64,000 nt of DNA from assembly GCF_029892685.1 (NCBI RefSeq), contig NZ_JARXVD010000013.1:62001-126000 (forward strand), read 5' to 3'. This stretch comes from Mycobacterium sp. OTB74 (GTDB lineage Bacteria; Actinomycetota; Actinomycetes; Mycobacteriales; Mycobacteriaceae). Made by a program: the position numbers and the translations under genes. Below, one piece after another: positions 1-8,773 of this stretch. Numbering within the stretch: position 1 is the stretch's first letter; each line of letters begins with the position of its first letter. The notes beneath the pieces are model-generated. The model searched no databases, had not been told where the DNA came from, and saw only the letters and a list, made by a program, of their open reading frames with translations.

Positions 1-639
1 GTCCTGCCCCTTGCGCGGCACCAACCGGGACACACACCCGATCACCGGTCGCTGACCCAGCCTGTAGCGGGCGCGCAATTCGGCACGTGCCACGTCGTCC
101 GGCACAAAACGGTCGCTGTCCACTCCGGGAGCCAGGTACTCCAGCGCGGCGTTCGGACCGAAGGCCGAGGCGAAGCGGCCCCGTGTGTAATGGCTGACGA
201 ACGTCACCACATCAGCGTTATTTCCGATGTGGCGCAATGCATTTCGTGCGATGGGCAGCATCGACCAGCCAACCTCGTGACCGTGTGTGCTGGCCACCAC
301 CCGGGTGGCGCCGGCCTCGCGGGCCAGCGGCGTCAGCAGCGCCAGCGGTGCCGCGGCACCGAACCACACGGTGTCGATGGCGTTTCTGGTGATCAGATTG
401 CGCATGCGCAGGGCAACCGTCGGCTCGGGCAGCATCAGCGTCGTGGGATGACGGACGACTTCATACCCGGAATCGGCGGCGGCCCGATCGTAGTCCGGTG
501 CGCCCTTCCATTTGGGCGCGTACACCGTCAGTTGGTGTTCCCCACGGGCGATCAGTTCGCCGACGAGGTTTTCCAGGTACGACTGAATACCCCCGCGGCG
601 CGGCGGAAAGTCATTGGTGAGCAACAGGACGCGTGACAT
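1..639 (-). CDS. pimB: PimB'-type mannosyltransferase, 5' part only (runs off window start)
   Basis: Retaining GT-B glycosyltransferase expected to add the second mannose to phosphatidylinositol monomannoside at the inner membrane, an early step of PIM/LM/LAM synthesis. The visible 213 codons start MSRVLLLTNDFPPRRGGIQS, the usual GT4 N-terminus with the glycine-rich donor loop; further on come THGHEVGWSM and the SRLVPRKGQD segment that opens the GDP-mannose-binding C-terminal domain. The protein resembles Rv2188c closely as I remember it. The C-terminal half lies outside the window. The ATG at 639 is 10 bp after the upstream gene's stop, so it is probably co-transcribed with the two genes before it. 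No strong ribosome binding site is visible. Confidence 0.88.
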   Translation of the reverse strand, partial: MSRVLLLTNDFPPRRGGIQSYLENLVGELIARGEHQLTVYAPKWKGAPDYDRAAADSGYEVVRHPTTLMLPEPTVALRMRNLITRNAIDTVWFGAAAPLALLTPLAREAGATRVVASTHGHEVGWSMLPIARNALRHIGNNADVVTFVSHYTRGRFASAFGPNAALEYLAPGVDSDRFVPDDVARAELRARYRLGQRPVIGCVSRLVPRKGQD

Positions 640-649
640 CGCGGTCAGG

Positions 650-1429
650 TTATCCGCTGAGCCACTGCCGCCACGCAGCCAGCATCGTGTCGCGGTTAAT
701 TCCGAGGGTTTGGGTCAGCGCCGTGTCGAGGTCCGGGTGGCCGGCGCCGCACGCGACCAAGTACAACTGGCGCAGCACGGGGTCACCGAACCGGGCCCCG
801 ACGAACCGGGCGAACCACCACGACCGGTCATAGGCCAGCGCCAGGGCGTCCCCCGTGACCTCGAAGTCGGCGTTGGTGGGCAGCACTGAGAATTCGGCCG
901 CGCGGGCCGGGCCGGGCACCGGAGTGCGTGGCCGACCCACGTAGTCAGCGACGCCCTCGGTCAGGCTCCACGGCGCATCGGCTGCGGTAACCAACCGCGA
1001 GGCATAGTGAAAAAGCTCGTGACGCAACACGATTCGCAGCGCGCCAGGACTCATCCCGGCGGCGCCGGGAGCGAACACGATGCGTTCGACCGTCGTGGAC
1101 GCGGCGATGTCGGGCCCACCCCCGGCCAGCGCCTGGAACTCCTCGTCGGTGCCGGTGGTGATGATGGTGATCTCGCGGCGCCAGTCATCACTCCAGAACG
1201 CGGTGACGGCCTCGACTGCTGGACCGATCTCGGCGGCAATCCGGGCCGACAGGGCGGAATCTCCCAGTGCCAGCAGATGAACCGTCCGGCCGTCACGCAG
1301 GGTGATGGTGCTCGGTGCGGGGGCGACAGGCTTCGCAGGCTCGGACGGCGGTGTGGTCGCTGGCGACGGACCGGCCGGCGCGGGGCGACGAGCAAGAACG
1401 AATGCCGCGGCCGCCGCTTCAGCGGCCAA
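650..1429 (-). CDS. Exported putative metalloprotease (Rv2189c-like)
   Basis: 259 residues from a TTG at 1429. The family is uncharacterised. It contains RHELFHYASR, a HExxH-type zinc-protease signature, followed by EGVADYVGRP, which could supply the third ligand, so a gluzincin-like peptidase is plausible but inferred. The N-terminus is a problem: the reading frame stays open upstream through RPSRRALLGLL and the hydrophobic alanine run, which looks like a twin-arginine or signal-anchor segment, but no ATG or GTG occurs in frame there. The TTG at 1429 cuts this signal in half, so the real start is probably further upstream at a CTG or other rare codon. It sits between ripC and pimB in a minus-strand envelope operon. 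Confidence 0.7.
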   Translation of the reverse strand: MAAEAAAAAFVLARRPAPAGPSPATTPPSEPAKPVAPAPSTITLRDGRTVHLLALGDSALSARIAAEIGPAVEAVTAFWSDDWRREITIITTGTDEEFQALAGGGPDIAASTTVERIVFAPGAAGMSPGALRIVLRHELFHYASRLVTAADAPWSLTEGVADYVGRPRTPVPGPARAAEFSVLPTNADFEVTGDALALAYDRSWWFARFVGARFGDPVLRQLYLVACGAGHPDLDTALTQTLGINRDTMLAAWRQWLSG

Positions 1430-1470
1430 CAGGCCGAGCAGGGCGCGGCGGGAAGGACGGAACTCGCCCC

Positions 1471-1515
1471 GTGGCGGATTCAGTAGCGCCGGACCCAGTA
1501 GCTGCGGACTCAGTA
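1471..1515. repeat. Three degenerate 15-bp tandem units across the ripC stop
   Basis: Plus-strand units are GTGGCGGATTCAGTA, GCGCCGGACCCAGTA and GCTGCGGACTCAGTA, directly adjacent. The ripC stop codon (1510-1512) lies within the last unit. In the downstream gene's frame they would encode a five-residue repeat of the form LL(S/G/N)P(x). The identical CAGTA ends and equal spacing argue against chance. Confidence 0.75.
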
Positions 1516-2649
1516 ACGACGAACGTTGTGGATCGGCGCGTTGTCCACCGGCGCGACCCGCACCGGTACGCCGAAGGTCGAGGCATGCACCATCATGCCG
1601 TCGCCGATGTAGATGCCCACGTGCGACGCATCAGAGTAATAAGTGATGACATCGCCGGGCTGCATCTGGTCTCGCGACACCGGCTGACCGCCTACGGCCT
1701 GTGCGTAACTGGAATGCGGCAGCGCGATGCCGGCCTGCTGGAACGCCCACATCACCAGACCTGAACAGTCGAACGCACCGGGACCAGCGGCACCCCACGA
1801 GTACGGATCACCGATCCGGGTCAGCGCGGCCTGCACGGCGATGGCACCCGCATTGGAGCCGCCGAGCTCCGGCTGATCGACTGTCGGAGCACCATCAGCG
1901 GGCGGATTGGGGCCGGCCGCCACGATCGACGGATCCTGACCCGGCGCTGGTGGCAAAGGATTGGGTACCGCCGGCGGCGGCGGAGTCGGCGGCAGAGCGG
2001 CGAGCGCCTCGCGCTGGTTTGGTGTCAGAGCGGAGTACCGAGACTTGACGATTGCGATCTGAACTTGAAGCTTGCTCTGCTTGGACTGCAGATCTGCGCG
2101 CACCGCAGCGGCTTGCTCGGCCGCGGTCTTGGCGTCGGCGGCCGATTTCGCGGACTCGGCCTCGGCCTTGGTCGCGGCATCGGAGGCGTCGTGGAAGCTC
2201 ACCATCTGTGCGGACATCTCGGTGGCCATCACTCGCTGCACGGACAGCTGGTCGATGAGCTGCTGCGGCGAGCCTGCGTTCAAGATCGCGCTCATGCCAT
2301 CGGTACGGCCACCCATATATTGAGCCGCAGCAATTTTGTCGACGGAAGTCTGATATGTTGCCAGCTGCCCCTTGGCCGCATCGATGGCGGCGACGTCCGA
2401 GTCATGCTTGGTTTCGGCGGTTTTTACCTCTGCCAGCTTCTTATCAAGATCGATCTGGGCCGCGTGCATGGCCTCTGTGGTCTGCTCAGCTTGGCGGGAC
2501 AGTTGATGAAGCTTTGCTACGGCATCCTCAGATGGGTCACCATGTGCGTTTCCAGCAAACGCGCTGCCGAGTAACGTCAGCCCCGCTACTACACCGACAA
2601 CAGGTCGCTGAATGGCACGAATGTTCAGGTGTAGGCGATCGAGACTCAA
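1510..2649 (-). CDS. ripC: NlpC/P60 peptidoglycan endopeptidase RipC
   Basis: Secreted cell-wall hydrolase of 379 residues, expected to cleave peptide stems within peptidoglycan during division. Residues 1-38 form a signal peptide ending near GNAHGDP. Residues about 40-215 are a charged alanine-rich coiled coil, the regulatory segment in this family that links to FtsX. A proline-rich linker follows, then the NlpC/P60 domain with catalytic Cys in FDCSGLVMWAF and His in SHVGIYIGDG. The TTG start is supported by GAAGGA about 10 nt upstream. Length and C-terminus (ending RRY) match Rv2190c. First gene of the minus-strand set ripC-metalloprotease-pimB. Confidence 0.9.
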   Translation of the reverse strand: MSLDRLHLNIRAIQRPVVGVVAGLTLLGSAFAGNAHGDPSEDAVAKLHQLSRQAEQTTEAMHAAQIDLDKKLAEVKTAETKHDSDVAAIDAAKGQLATYQTSVDKIAAAQYMGGRTDGMSAILNAGSPQQLIDQLSVQRVMATEMSAQMVSFHDASDAATKAEAESAKSAADAKTAAEQAAAVRADLQSKQSKLQVQIAIVKSRYSALTPNQREALAALPPTPPPPAVPNPLPPAPGQDPSIVAAGPNPPADGAPTVDQPELGGSNAGAIAVQAALTRIGDPYSWGAAGPGAFDCSGLVMWAFQQAGIALPHSSYAQAVGGQPVSRDQMQPGDVITYYSDASHVGIYIGDGMMVHASTFGVPVRVAPVDNAPIHNVRRY

Positions 2650-2803
2650 GATTTCGCGTCCTTCAACTGCAGGTTCGTGCGCTTCGAACTAACACTTAGG
2701 TCTCAGTTAGGTTACGAAACAGCAACGGCGTTGTCCAACGGGAGAGGCCAATTTATCAGGCCGCCGAAAGATTTGCTTAATCTGCATCACAGTGTGAGTG
2801 TCG

Positions 2804-3058
2804 TCACGCAACCCCAGCAGCCCCACCCGTTTCTACATCCAGGCCTGTGTCTTCGCCGCGCGGACGGCCGATCGGCACGAGCCGCAATCGCGGCGCCAGA
2901 CCGGCCTCGGCGAGGACTTCCAGTGCACGACGCTCATCATCTAGCAACGTATCTGGCACTCCAAGCAGCACAGTGACAACACAGTCGTTGCACCCCGGCC
3001 CACGCACTGCGCAGTCGTCGCAGTCGATCTTCACCGGCCCCGAACCAAGCTGTCCCAT
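2804..3058 (-). CDS. Small conserved cysteine-motif protein
   Basis: 84 residues, ATG start. The N-terminal half has two close cysteine pairs (CDDC near residue 13 and CNDC near 23) followed by VVTVLLG, then a helical stretch DDERRALEVLAEAGLAP. The paired CxxC arrangement suggests a small zinc ribbon or metal site. I recognise it as a conserved actinobacterial small protein of unknown function. It lies alone, divergent from the exonuclease/GIY-YIG gene, with 154 bp separating it from ripC. Confidence 0.7.
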   Translation of the reverse strand: MGQLGSGPVKIDCDDCAVRGPGCNDCVVTVLLGVPDTLLDDERRALEVLAEAGLAPRLRLVPIGRPRGEDTGLDVETGGAAGVA

Positions 3059-3207
3059 ATCTCACCCCTTTTTCGTCGGACCCCTGTTCATCGGACTGAG
3101 GCGCACGCTAGCGAGCCGGTCCGACAAAAACGCCAACGACGACCCGCCCGACATCCGAATTACACAAATGTGACTTGCTGTCGGTCCCCACGCCTACTGT
3201 CACGCTC

Positions 3208-5097
3208 ATGGGCAGCACCACCGCGGCCGATGCCGAGCAGCTTGCGTTCGATCTCGATGAGGCACTGTTGCGCGACACCACCTTCGTCGTGGTCGACCTG
3301 GAGACCACCGGCGGCCGCGCCAAGGGCGGCCCGGACGGGACCGGCTGGGACTGCATCACCGAAATCGGCGCGGTCAAGGTGCGCGGCGGTCAGGTCATCG
3401 GTGAATTGGCCACTCTGGTCGACCCGGGCCGCGCGATCCCACCGCAGATCGTCCAGCTGACCGGCATCACCACCGCCATGGTCTGTGATGCCCCACGGAT
3501 CGAATCGGTGCTGCCGTCATTCCTGGAGTTCTGTCGCGGCGCAGTATTGGTCGCCCACAACGCCGGCTTCGACGTCGGCTTCCTACGCGCGGCCGCAGAG
3601 CGCGCCCAGCTGGACTGGCCGCGTCCGCCGGTGCTGTGCACGGTCAAGCTGGCCCGCCGGGTGCTGACCCGCGACGAGGCCCCCAGCGTGCGGCTGTCCG
3701 AGTTGGCCCGGTTGTTCCGCACCACCACCACACCCACGCACCGCGCCCTGGACGACGCCCGGGCCACCGTCGACGTACTGCACGGTCTGCTGGAGCGGAT
3801 CGGCAATCAGGGCGTGCACACCCTGGCCGATCTGCGCGGGTTCCTGCCCGACGTCAGCCCGGCGCAACGCCGCAATCGCCGACTGGCCGACGCGCTGCCG
3901 AATCGCCCAGGGGTGTACCTGTTCCGCGGACCGTCCGACGAGGTGCTGTACGTCGGCACCGCGGTCGATCTGCGTCGCCGGGTCCGGCATTACTTCACCG
4001 GAGCCGACCCGCGAACCCGGATCAAGGAGATGGCCTCGCTGGCGGTCGGCGTCGACCATGTCGAGTGCGCGCATGAACTGGAGGCCGGTGTGCGCGAGCT
4101 GCGGTTGCTGGCTGCGCACGCGCCGCCGTACAACCGGCGCTCCAAGGCCCCGCACCGATGGTGGTGGGTGGTACTGACCGACGAGTCATTCCCCCGATTC
4201 TCGGTCGTCCGGTCGCCCAAGCATGACCGTGCGGTCGGCCCGTTTCGTGCCCGCGCCGACGCCGTGGACGCTGCCGCGCTACTGGCCCGGTTCACCGGTG
4301 TGCGGACCTGTACGACGCGGCTGGCGCGCACCGCCCTACACGGCCCACGATGCCCTGAAGTAGAGCTGTCCGGGTGTCCGGCGCCCCGCGGCAGCACCGC
4401 CGCCGAATATGCGCACATCGCCCTAGAGGCCGCCAATCATATTGCCGGCATTGACAATTCAGCGCTGGCAGCGGCACTGCACCAGATCGACACCCTCGCC
4501 GCCGACGGCCGGTACGAGACCGCGGCCCGGCTCCGCGACCGCACCGAGACAACCATCGACGGGCTATGGCGCGGCCAACGTCTGCGCACTCTGACCACGC
4601 TCAGCGAGTTGGTCGCCGCACGGCCCGACGGAGCGGGCGGCTGGCACTTGGTGGTCATTCGGCACGGCCAGCTGGCTGCCGCCGGTAACGCCTGCAGAGG
4701 CGTGCCGCCGATGCCGATTGTCGACGCGATTTGTGCTGCGGCACAAGTGATTCTGCCGTCGCATTCGCCATTGGGCGGAGCGCTGGTGGAAGAGACGGCA
4801 CTGATCGCACGTTGGCTTTCGGGCCCGGGTGTGCGGATCGTACGTACCGATGCCGATTCCTACACCGACTCCGAGGCCGGGTACTGCACGCCGGTCGCGG
4901 CGGCCGGCCGACTGGCGCAGTGGGCCGCCACCGCACGCTCAGCTCGAGTTGCTGCCGAACAACTCGAGCGGTCAGACCTTCTGGGTGAACCGGGCCCATC
5001 GCGCGAGCAGCTTCTCGGCCGCCCCGGAATCGATGGCCTCGGTGGCACGCGACAGACCCCGTTCCCACGCCGGCACCCACTGGGCGTCGCTGGCTAG
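3208..5097 (+). CDS. DEDDh exonuclease / GIY-YIG nuclease / UvrC-like fusion
   Basis: 629 residues from the ATG at 3208, Rv2191-like. The N-terminal DnaQ-type 3'-5' exonuclease has VVVDLETTGG (Exo I), AHNAGFDVGFL (Exo II) and HRALDDARATVD (Exo III). The middle GIY-YIG domain starts GVYLFRGPSDEVLYVGT. A UVR-like helix, IDTLAADGRYETAARLRDR, lies near residue 445. No UvrC helix-hairpin-helix or RNase H half is apparent, so it resembles Cho-type incision nucleases fused to a proofreading-like exonuclease; a DNA-repair role is inferred. TACTGT at 3195-3200 lies 7 nt before the ATG, suggesting a leaderless transcript. The last 126 bp overlap trpD tail-to-tail. Confidence 0.87.
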   Translation: MGSTTAADAEQLAFDLDEALLRDTTFVVVDLETTGGRAKGGPDGTGWDCITEIGAVKVRGGQVIGELATLVDPGRAIPPQIVQLTGITTAMVCDAPRIESVLPSFLEFCRGAVLVAHNAGFDVGFLRAAAERAQLDWPRPPVLCTVKLARRVLTRDEAPSVRLSELARLFRTTTTPTHRALDDARATVDVLHGLLERIGNQGVHTLADLRGFLPDVSPAQRRNRRLADALPNRPGVYLFRGPSDEVLYVGTAVDLRRRVRHYFTGADPRTRIKEMASLAVGVDHVECAHELEAGVRELRLLAAHAPPYNRRSKAPHRWWWVVLTDESFPRFSVVRSPKHDRAVGPFRARADAVDAAALLARFTGVRTCTTRLARTALHGPRCPEVELSGCPAPRGSTAAEYAHIALEAANHIAGIDNSALAAALHQIDTLAADGRYETAARLRDRTETTIDGLWRGQRLRTLTTLSELVAARPDGAGGWHLVVIRHGQLAAAGNACRGVPPMPIVDAICAAAQVILPSHSPLGGALVEETALIARWLSGPGVRIVRTDADSYTDSEAGYCTPVAAAGRLAQWAATARSARVAAEQLERSDLLGEPGPSREQLLGRPGIDGLGGTRQTPFPRRHPLGVAG

Positions 5098-6054
5098 CCC
5101 GGCATGCGCCACCATCGCGCCGGCCGCATTGAGCACCACGGCATCACGCACCGGACCGGGCCTGCCGCTCAGCACCTCACGAACCGACTCTGCGTTGGCA
5201 ACGGCGTCACCACCGATGAGTTCACTCAGGTCGGCCCGCGCGAACCCGAACGCCGCCGGGTCCAACGTCAGTCGCTCCACAGTCCCGGCCTGCACGCGCC
5301 AGATGGTGCTGGTGGTGGTCGTGGTCAGCTCATCGAGCCCGTCATCGCCGTGCACCACCAGCACGCTGGAACCGCGGGCGGCGAACACTCCGGCCATCAC
5401 CTCGGCCAGATCGCCCCACGCGCAGCCGATCAGGCCCGCTCGCGGCATGGCCGGATTGGTCAGCGGCCCAAGCAGATTGAAGACCGTCGGTACCCCTATC
5501 TCACGGCGCACCGCCGACGCATGCCGGTAGGACTGGTGGAACTGCGGGGCGAACGCGAACCCGATACCGACCTCCGCGACGCACCGCGCGACATCTCCGG
5601 GCGCCAGGTCGATCTTCACGCCGAGCGCCTCGAGGGTGTCCGCCCCACCGGACAACGACGATGCCGCCCGGTTCCCGTGCTTTATCACCGGCACCCCGCA
5701 GGCCGCAGTGACGATCGAGGCCATGGTCGACAGGTTCACGGTGTTGGAACCGTCACCTCCGGTACCCACGATGTCCACGAGGTCGGTCCCGATCGCCTCG
5801 GTGGGCACTTTTCGGGCGTGTCGCAGCATCACTTCGGCCAGCTCGGTCACCTCTGCCGAGGTCGGCCGTTTCATCTTCAGCGCGACGGCAAAACCGGCAA
5901 TCTGCGCAGGGGTTGCCGAACCCGTCATGACCTGGTCCATCGCCCATCCAGCTTGACCGGCGGCAAGATTCTGACCGGTGGTCAGCCGACCAAGGATCTG
6001 GGGCCAGAGATTGGCGTCGGTGGTCGCTTGCAGACGGGGATCCGTGGTTGGCAC
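4972..6054 (-). CDS. trpD: Anthranilate phosphoribosyltransferase
   Basis: TrpD transfers phosphoribose from PRPP to anthranilate in tryptophan synthesis. It has the glycine-rich PRPP loop GTGGDGSNTVNLST and the KHGNRAASSLSGGADTLEAL block. From the GTG at 6054 it is 360 residues. The open frame extends to a TTG at 6099, but CATAAT (6062-6067 read on the minus strand) ends 7 nt before the GTG, fitting a leaderless start there. It is a stand-alone trpD, not in a trp operon, as in other mycobacteria. The 3' end overlaps the convergent nuclease gene by 126 bp; the trpD C-terminus ending FTQKV looks canonical. Confidence 0.93.
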   Translation of the reverse strand: MPTTDPRLQATTDANLWPQILGRLTTGQNLAAGQAGWAMDQVMTGSATPAQIAGFAVALKMKRPTSAEVTELAEVMLRHARKVPTEAIGTDLVDIVGTGGDGSNTVNLSTMASIVTAACGVPVIKHGNRAASSLSGGADTLEALGVKIDLAPGDVARCVAEVGIGFAFAPQFHQSYRHASAVRREIGVPTVFNLLGPLTNPAMPRAGLIGCAWGDLAEVMAGVFAARGSSVLVVHGDDGLDELTTTTTSTIWRVQAGTVERLTLDPAAFGFARADLSELIGGDAVANAESVREVLSGRPGPVRDAVVLNAAGAMVAHAGLASDAQWVPAWERGLSRATEAIDSGAAEKLLARWARFTQKV

Positions 6055-6123
6055 GAAACCGATTATGGCCAATCTCGCCACCCGGGTGGAGTTCAACAAC
6101 TACAAAGCGTCATACTTACCGCT
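6055..6123. promoter_or_regulatory. Divergent trpD / ctaE promoter region
   Basis: A 69-bp gap separates the two start codons. On the minus strand CATAAT (6067-6062) fits a -10 box for trpD. On the plus strand CATACT (6111-6116) fits a -10 box for ctaE. In both cases the expected transcription start coincides with the GTG start codon, so both genes appear leaderless. The -35 elements are not convincing. This is based on spacing and hexamer match only. Confidence 0.5.
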
Positions 6124-6735
6124 GTGACGAGCGCTGTAGGTACCTCGGGAACCGCGATCACGTCGCGTGTGCATTCGCTGAACCGACCAAACATGGTCAG
6201 TGTCGGCACCATTGTGTGGCTTTCCAGCGAGCTGATGTTCTTTGCTGGACTGTTCGCAATGTATTTCACTGCACGCGCCCAGGCTGGTGGCGTGTGGCCG
6301 CCACCCCCCACACATCTGAACCTCGCCGAGGCAGTACCGGTGACACTGGTGCTGATCGCGTCGTCGTTCACGTGTCAGATGGGCGTGTTCGCCGCTGAAC
6401 GCGGTGACGTCTTCGGCCTGCGCCGCTGGTACGTCATCACCTTCATCATGGGCGCGATCTTCGTGGCCGGTCAGGCCTACGAGTACACGGTCCTCGTCAG
6501 CGAAGGCACCACGATCCCCAGCAGCTCCTACGGTTCGGTGTTCTATCTGGCCACCGGTTTCCACGGGCTGCATGTCATCGGCGGTCTGATCGCGTTCATC
6601 TTCCTGCTGATCCGCACCCAGATGAGCAAGTTCACGCCGGCGCAGGCCACCGCGGCAATTGTTGTGTCGTACTACTGGCACTTCGTCGACATCGTGTGGA
6701 TTGCGTTGTTCGCCACCATCTACTTCGTACGATGA
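6124..6735 (+). CDS. ctaE: Cytochrome c oxidase (aa3) subunit III
   Basis: 203 residues starting at GTG, MTSAVGTSGTAITSRVHSLN, nearly identical in wording to Rv2193. It is an integral membrane protein with five transmembrane segments, and YGSVFYLATGFHGLHVIGG and SYYWHFVDIVWI are subunit III signatures. It belongs to the bcc-aa3 supercomplex that takes electrons from menaquinol to oxygen. It heads the ctaE-qcrC-qcrA-qcrB operon. The long open frame upstream of 6124 is antisense to trpD and not coding. Confidence 0.96.
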   Translation: MTSAVGTSGTAITSRVHSLNRPNMVSVGTIVWLSSELMFFAGLFAMYFTARAQAGGVWPPPPTHLNLAEAVPVTLVLIASSFTCQMGVFAAERGDVFGLRRWYVITFIMGAIFVAGQAYEYTVLVSEGTTIPSSSYGSVFYLATGFHGLHVIGGLIAFIFLLIRTQMSKFTPAQATAAIVVSYYWHFVDIVWIALFATIYFVR

Positions 6736-6770
6736 TCGGCTCGCCGATGCGTCCAATGAGAAGGGGTTCG

Positions 6771-7613
6771 ATGACCAGCAAGTCCAGCGGAGCCGGAAAG
6801 CCGGCGACAGTGCGCCGCCGTCGGCTACACCGCCGCCTCTCAACGGCAATGCTGCTGTTGTTCGGACTTCTCGTGGCGGGCGGCCTGGCGGCTACCCTGA
6901 CCCCGCGGCCCCAGGTCGCGATGGCAGACGAGTCGCAACTGGCCTTGCTGCGCACCGGTAAGCAGCTGTTCGACACCTCGTGTGTCAGCTGCCACGGTGC
7001 CAACCTGCAGGGTGTGCAGGACCGGGGCCCCAGCCTGATCGGCGTCGGTGACGCGGCCGTCTACTTCCAGGTCTCCACCGGTCGCATGCCGGCCATGCGC
7101 GGCGAGGCCCAGGCCACCCGCAAGCCGCCCGCGTTCGACGAGCATCAGATCGACGCGCTCGGCGCGTACATCCAGGCCAACGGCGGCGGCCCCCAGGTTC
7201 CTCGCGGAGCCAACGGCGAGATCGATCAGCACTCGTTCCTGGGTGACAACGTGGCCCGCGGCGGCGACCTGTTCCGGCTGAACTGCGCTTCCTGCCACAA
7301 CTTCACCGGCAAGGGCGGCGCACTGTCGTCCGGCAAGTTCGCTCCCGATCTGGGCGAGGCCTCCAAGGTCCCGTCCCAGGTTTACGCCGCGATGCTCACC
7401 GGCCCCCAGAGCATGCCGAAGTTCTCCGATCGGCAGCTGACCCCGGAAGAGAAGCGCGACATCGTCGCCTACGTGCATGAGTCCGCTGATGCCCGCAGCC
7501 AGGGCGGTTACGGCCTGGGTGGTTTCGGCCCCGCGCCGGAGGGTATGGCGATGTGGATTATCGGAATGGTCGCCGTGATCGGCGTGGCTATGTGGATCGG
7601 ATCGCGAGCATGA
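6771..7613 (+). CDS. qcrC: Dihaem cytochrome cc subunit of the bc1 complex
   Basis: 280 residues. An arginine-rich N-terminus and a signal/anchor helix at about 23-45 precede two c-haem sites, CVSCH (71-75) and CASCH (about 170), and a C-terminal transmembrane anchor (MAMWIIGMVAVIG). The dihaem form shuttles electrons directly to CtaC, replacing a soluble cytochrome c. ATG at 6771 is chosen because AGAAGGGG lies 5-6 nt upstream and it gives the family length. In-frame ATGs at 6732 and 6750 are weaker. Confidence 0.95.
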   Translation: MTSKSSGAGKPATVRRRRLHRRLSTAMLLLFGLLVAGGLAATLTPRPQVAMADESQLALLRTGKQLFDTSCVSCHGANLQGVQDRGPSLIGVGDAAVYFQVSTGRMPAMRGEAQATRKPPAFDEHQIDALGAYIQANGGGPQVPRGANGEIDQHSFLGDNVARGGDLFRLNCASCHNFTGKGGALSSGKFAPDLGEASKVPSQVYAAMLTGPQSMPKFSDRQLTPEEKRDIVAYVHESADARSQGGYGLGGFGPAPEGMAMWIIGMVAVIGVAMWIGSRA

Positions 7614-8773
7614 GCGACAACGTGAACATTCCCAGCGACGACGAGCTGCGCGAGATGTCGCGCGACGAGCTCGTCGCTCTCGGCGGCGAGATAGACGGTG
7701 TCCAGACCCTGTACAAGGGCGACCGCTGGCCAGTCGAGGGCACCAAGGCCGAGAAGCGCGCCGAGCGGTCGGTCGCTCTCTGGCTGCTGCTCGGTGGCGC
7801 CGCAGGTCTGGCCCTGCTGCTGGTGTTCCTGTTCTGGCCGTGGGAGTACAAGCCATTCGGCTCGGAGGGTGAGTTCATCTACTCACTGGCCACTCCGCTC
7901 TACGGCCTGACGTTCGGTGTGTCGATTCTGGCCATCGGCATCGGCGCGGTGCTGTTCCAGAAGAAGTTCATCCCCGAGGAGATCTCGGTTCAGGAGCGCC
8001 ACGACGGCGCTTCCCCGGAGGTTCACCGGGCCACCATCGCTGCCAACCTGACTGACGCCTACGAGCGCTCAACCATCAAGCGGCGCAAGATGATCGGCCT
8101 GTCCCTCGGCGTCGGGCTGGGCGCATTCGGGCTCGGCACCGCGGTGGCATTCATCGGTGGTCTGATCAAGAACCCGTGGAAGCCTGTCGTTCCCACCGCC
8201 AAGGGCAAGACGGCGGTCCTGTGGACGTCCGGCTGGACCCCCCGGTTCCACGGCGAGACCATCTACCTGGCCCGGGCCACCGGACTGCCCGGCGAGTCCC
8301 CCTACGTCAAGATGCGGCCGGAAGATCTCGATGCCGGCGGCATGGAGACCGTCTTCCCGTGGCGTGAGTCCGACGGTGACGGCACTACCTTGGAATCCCA
8401 CGACAAGTTGTCGGAGATCGCACTGGGCGTGCGCAATCCGGTCATGCTCATCCGGATCAAGCCCGAGGACATGTCTCGGGTGGTGAAGCGGAAGGGCCAG
8501 GAGAGCTTCAACTTCGGTGACTTCTTCGCGTTCACCAAGGTGTGCTCTCATCTGGGCTGCCCGTCGTCGCTGTACGAGCAGCAGACCTACCGCATCCTGT
8601 GCCCGTGCCATCAGTCGCAGTTCGATGCGCTGCACTTCGCGCGGCCGATCTTCGGCCCGGCGGCTCGCGCTCTGGCGCAGCTGCCGATCACGATTGACAA
8701 ACAGGGCTACCTGGTCGCCAACGGCGACTTCATCGAACCCGTCGGACCGGCATTCTGGGAGCGCAAATCATGA
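7610..8773 (+). CDS. qcrA: Rieske iron-sulfur subunit of the bc1 complex
   Basis: 387 residues, longer than proteobacterial Rieske proteins because actinobacterial QcrA has three N-terminal transmembrane helices (about 60-80, 95-120 and 160-185). The third is preceded by KRRKMIGLS, a twin-arginine-type signal used to export the cluster domain. The [2Fe-2S] ligands are in CSHLGC and CPCHQS near residues 315-340. The start ATG overlaps the qcrC stop as ATGA, so translation is coupled. Confidence 0.96.
   Translation: MSDNVNIPSDDELREMSRDELVALGGEIDGVQTLYKGDRWPVEGTKAEKRAERSVALWLLLGGAAGLALLLVFLFWPWEYKPFGSEGEFIYSLATPLYGLTFGVSILAIGIGAVLFQKKFIPEEISVQERHDGASPEVHRATIAANLTDAYERSTIKRRKMIGLSLGVGLGAFGLGTAVAFIGGLIKNPWKPVVPTAKGKTAVLWTSGWTPRFHGETIYLARATGLPGESPYVKMRPEDLDAGGMETVFPWRESDGDGTTLESHDKLSEIALGVRNPVMLIRIKPEDMSRVVKRKGQESFNFGDFFAFTKVCSHLGCPSSLYEQQTYRILCPCHQSQFDALHFARPIFGPAARALAQLPITIDKQGYLVANGDFIEPVGPAFWERKS

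Noticed and set aside
2650..2803. Possible c-di-AMP (ydaO) riboswitch before ripC, as reported for some wall-hydrolase genes
   Set aside because: No matching conserved motifs could be seen in the 154-bp leader.
5104..6123. Plus-strand frame joined to ctaE through trpD
   Set aside because: Antisense to trpD; the CtaE N-terminus begins at 6124.
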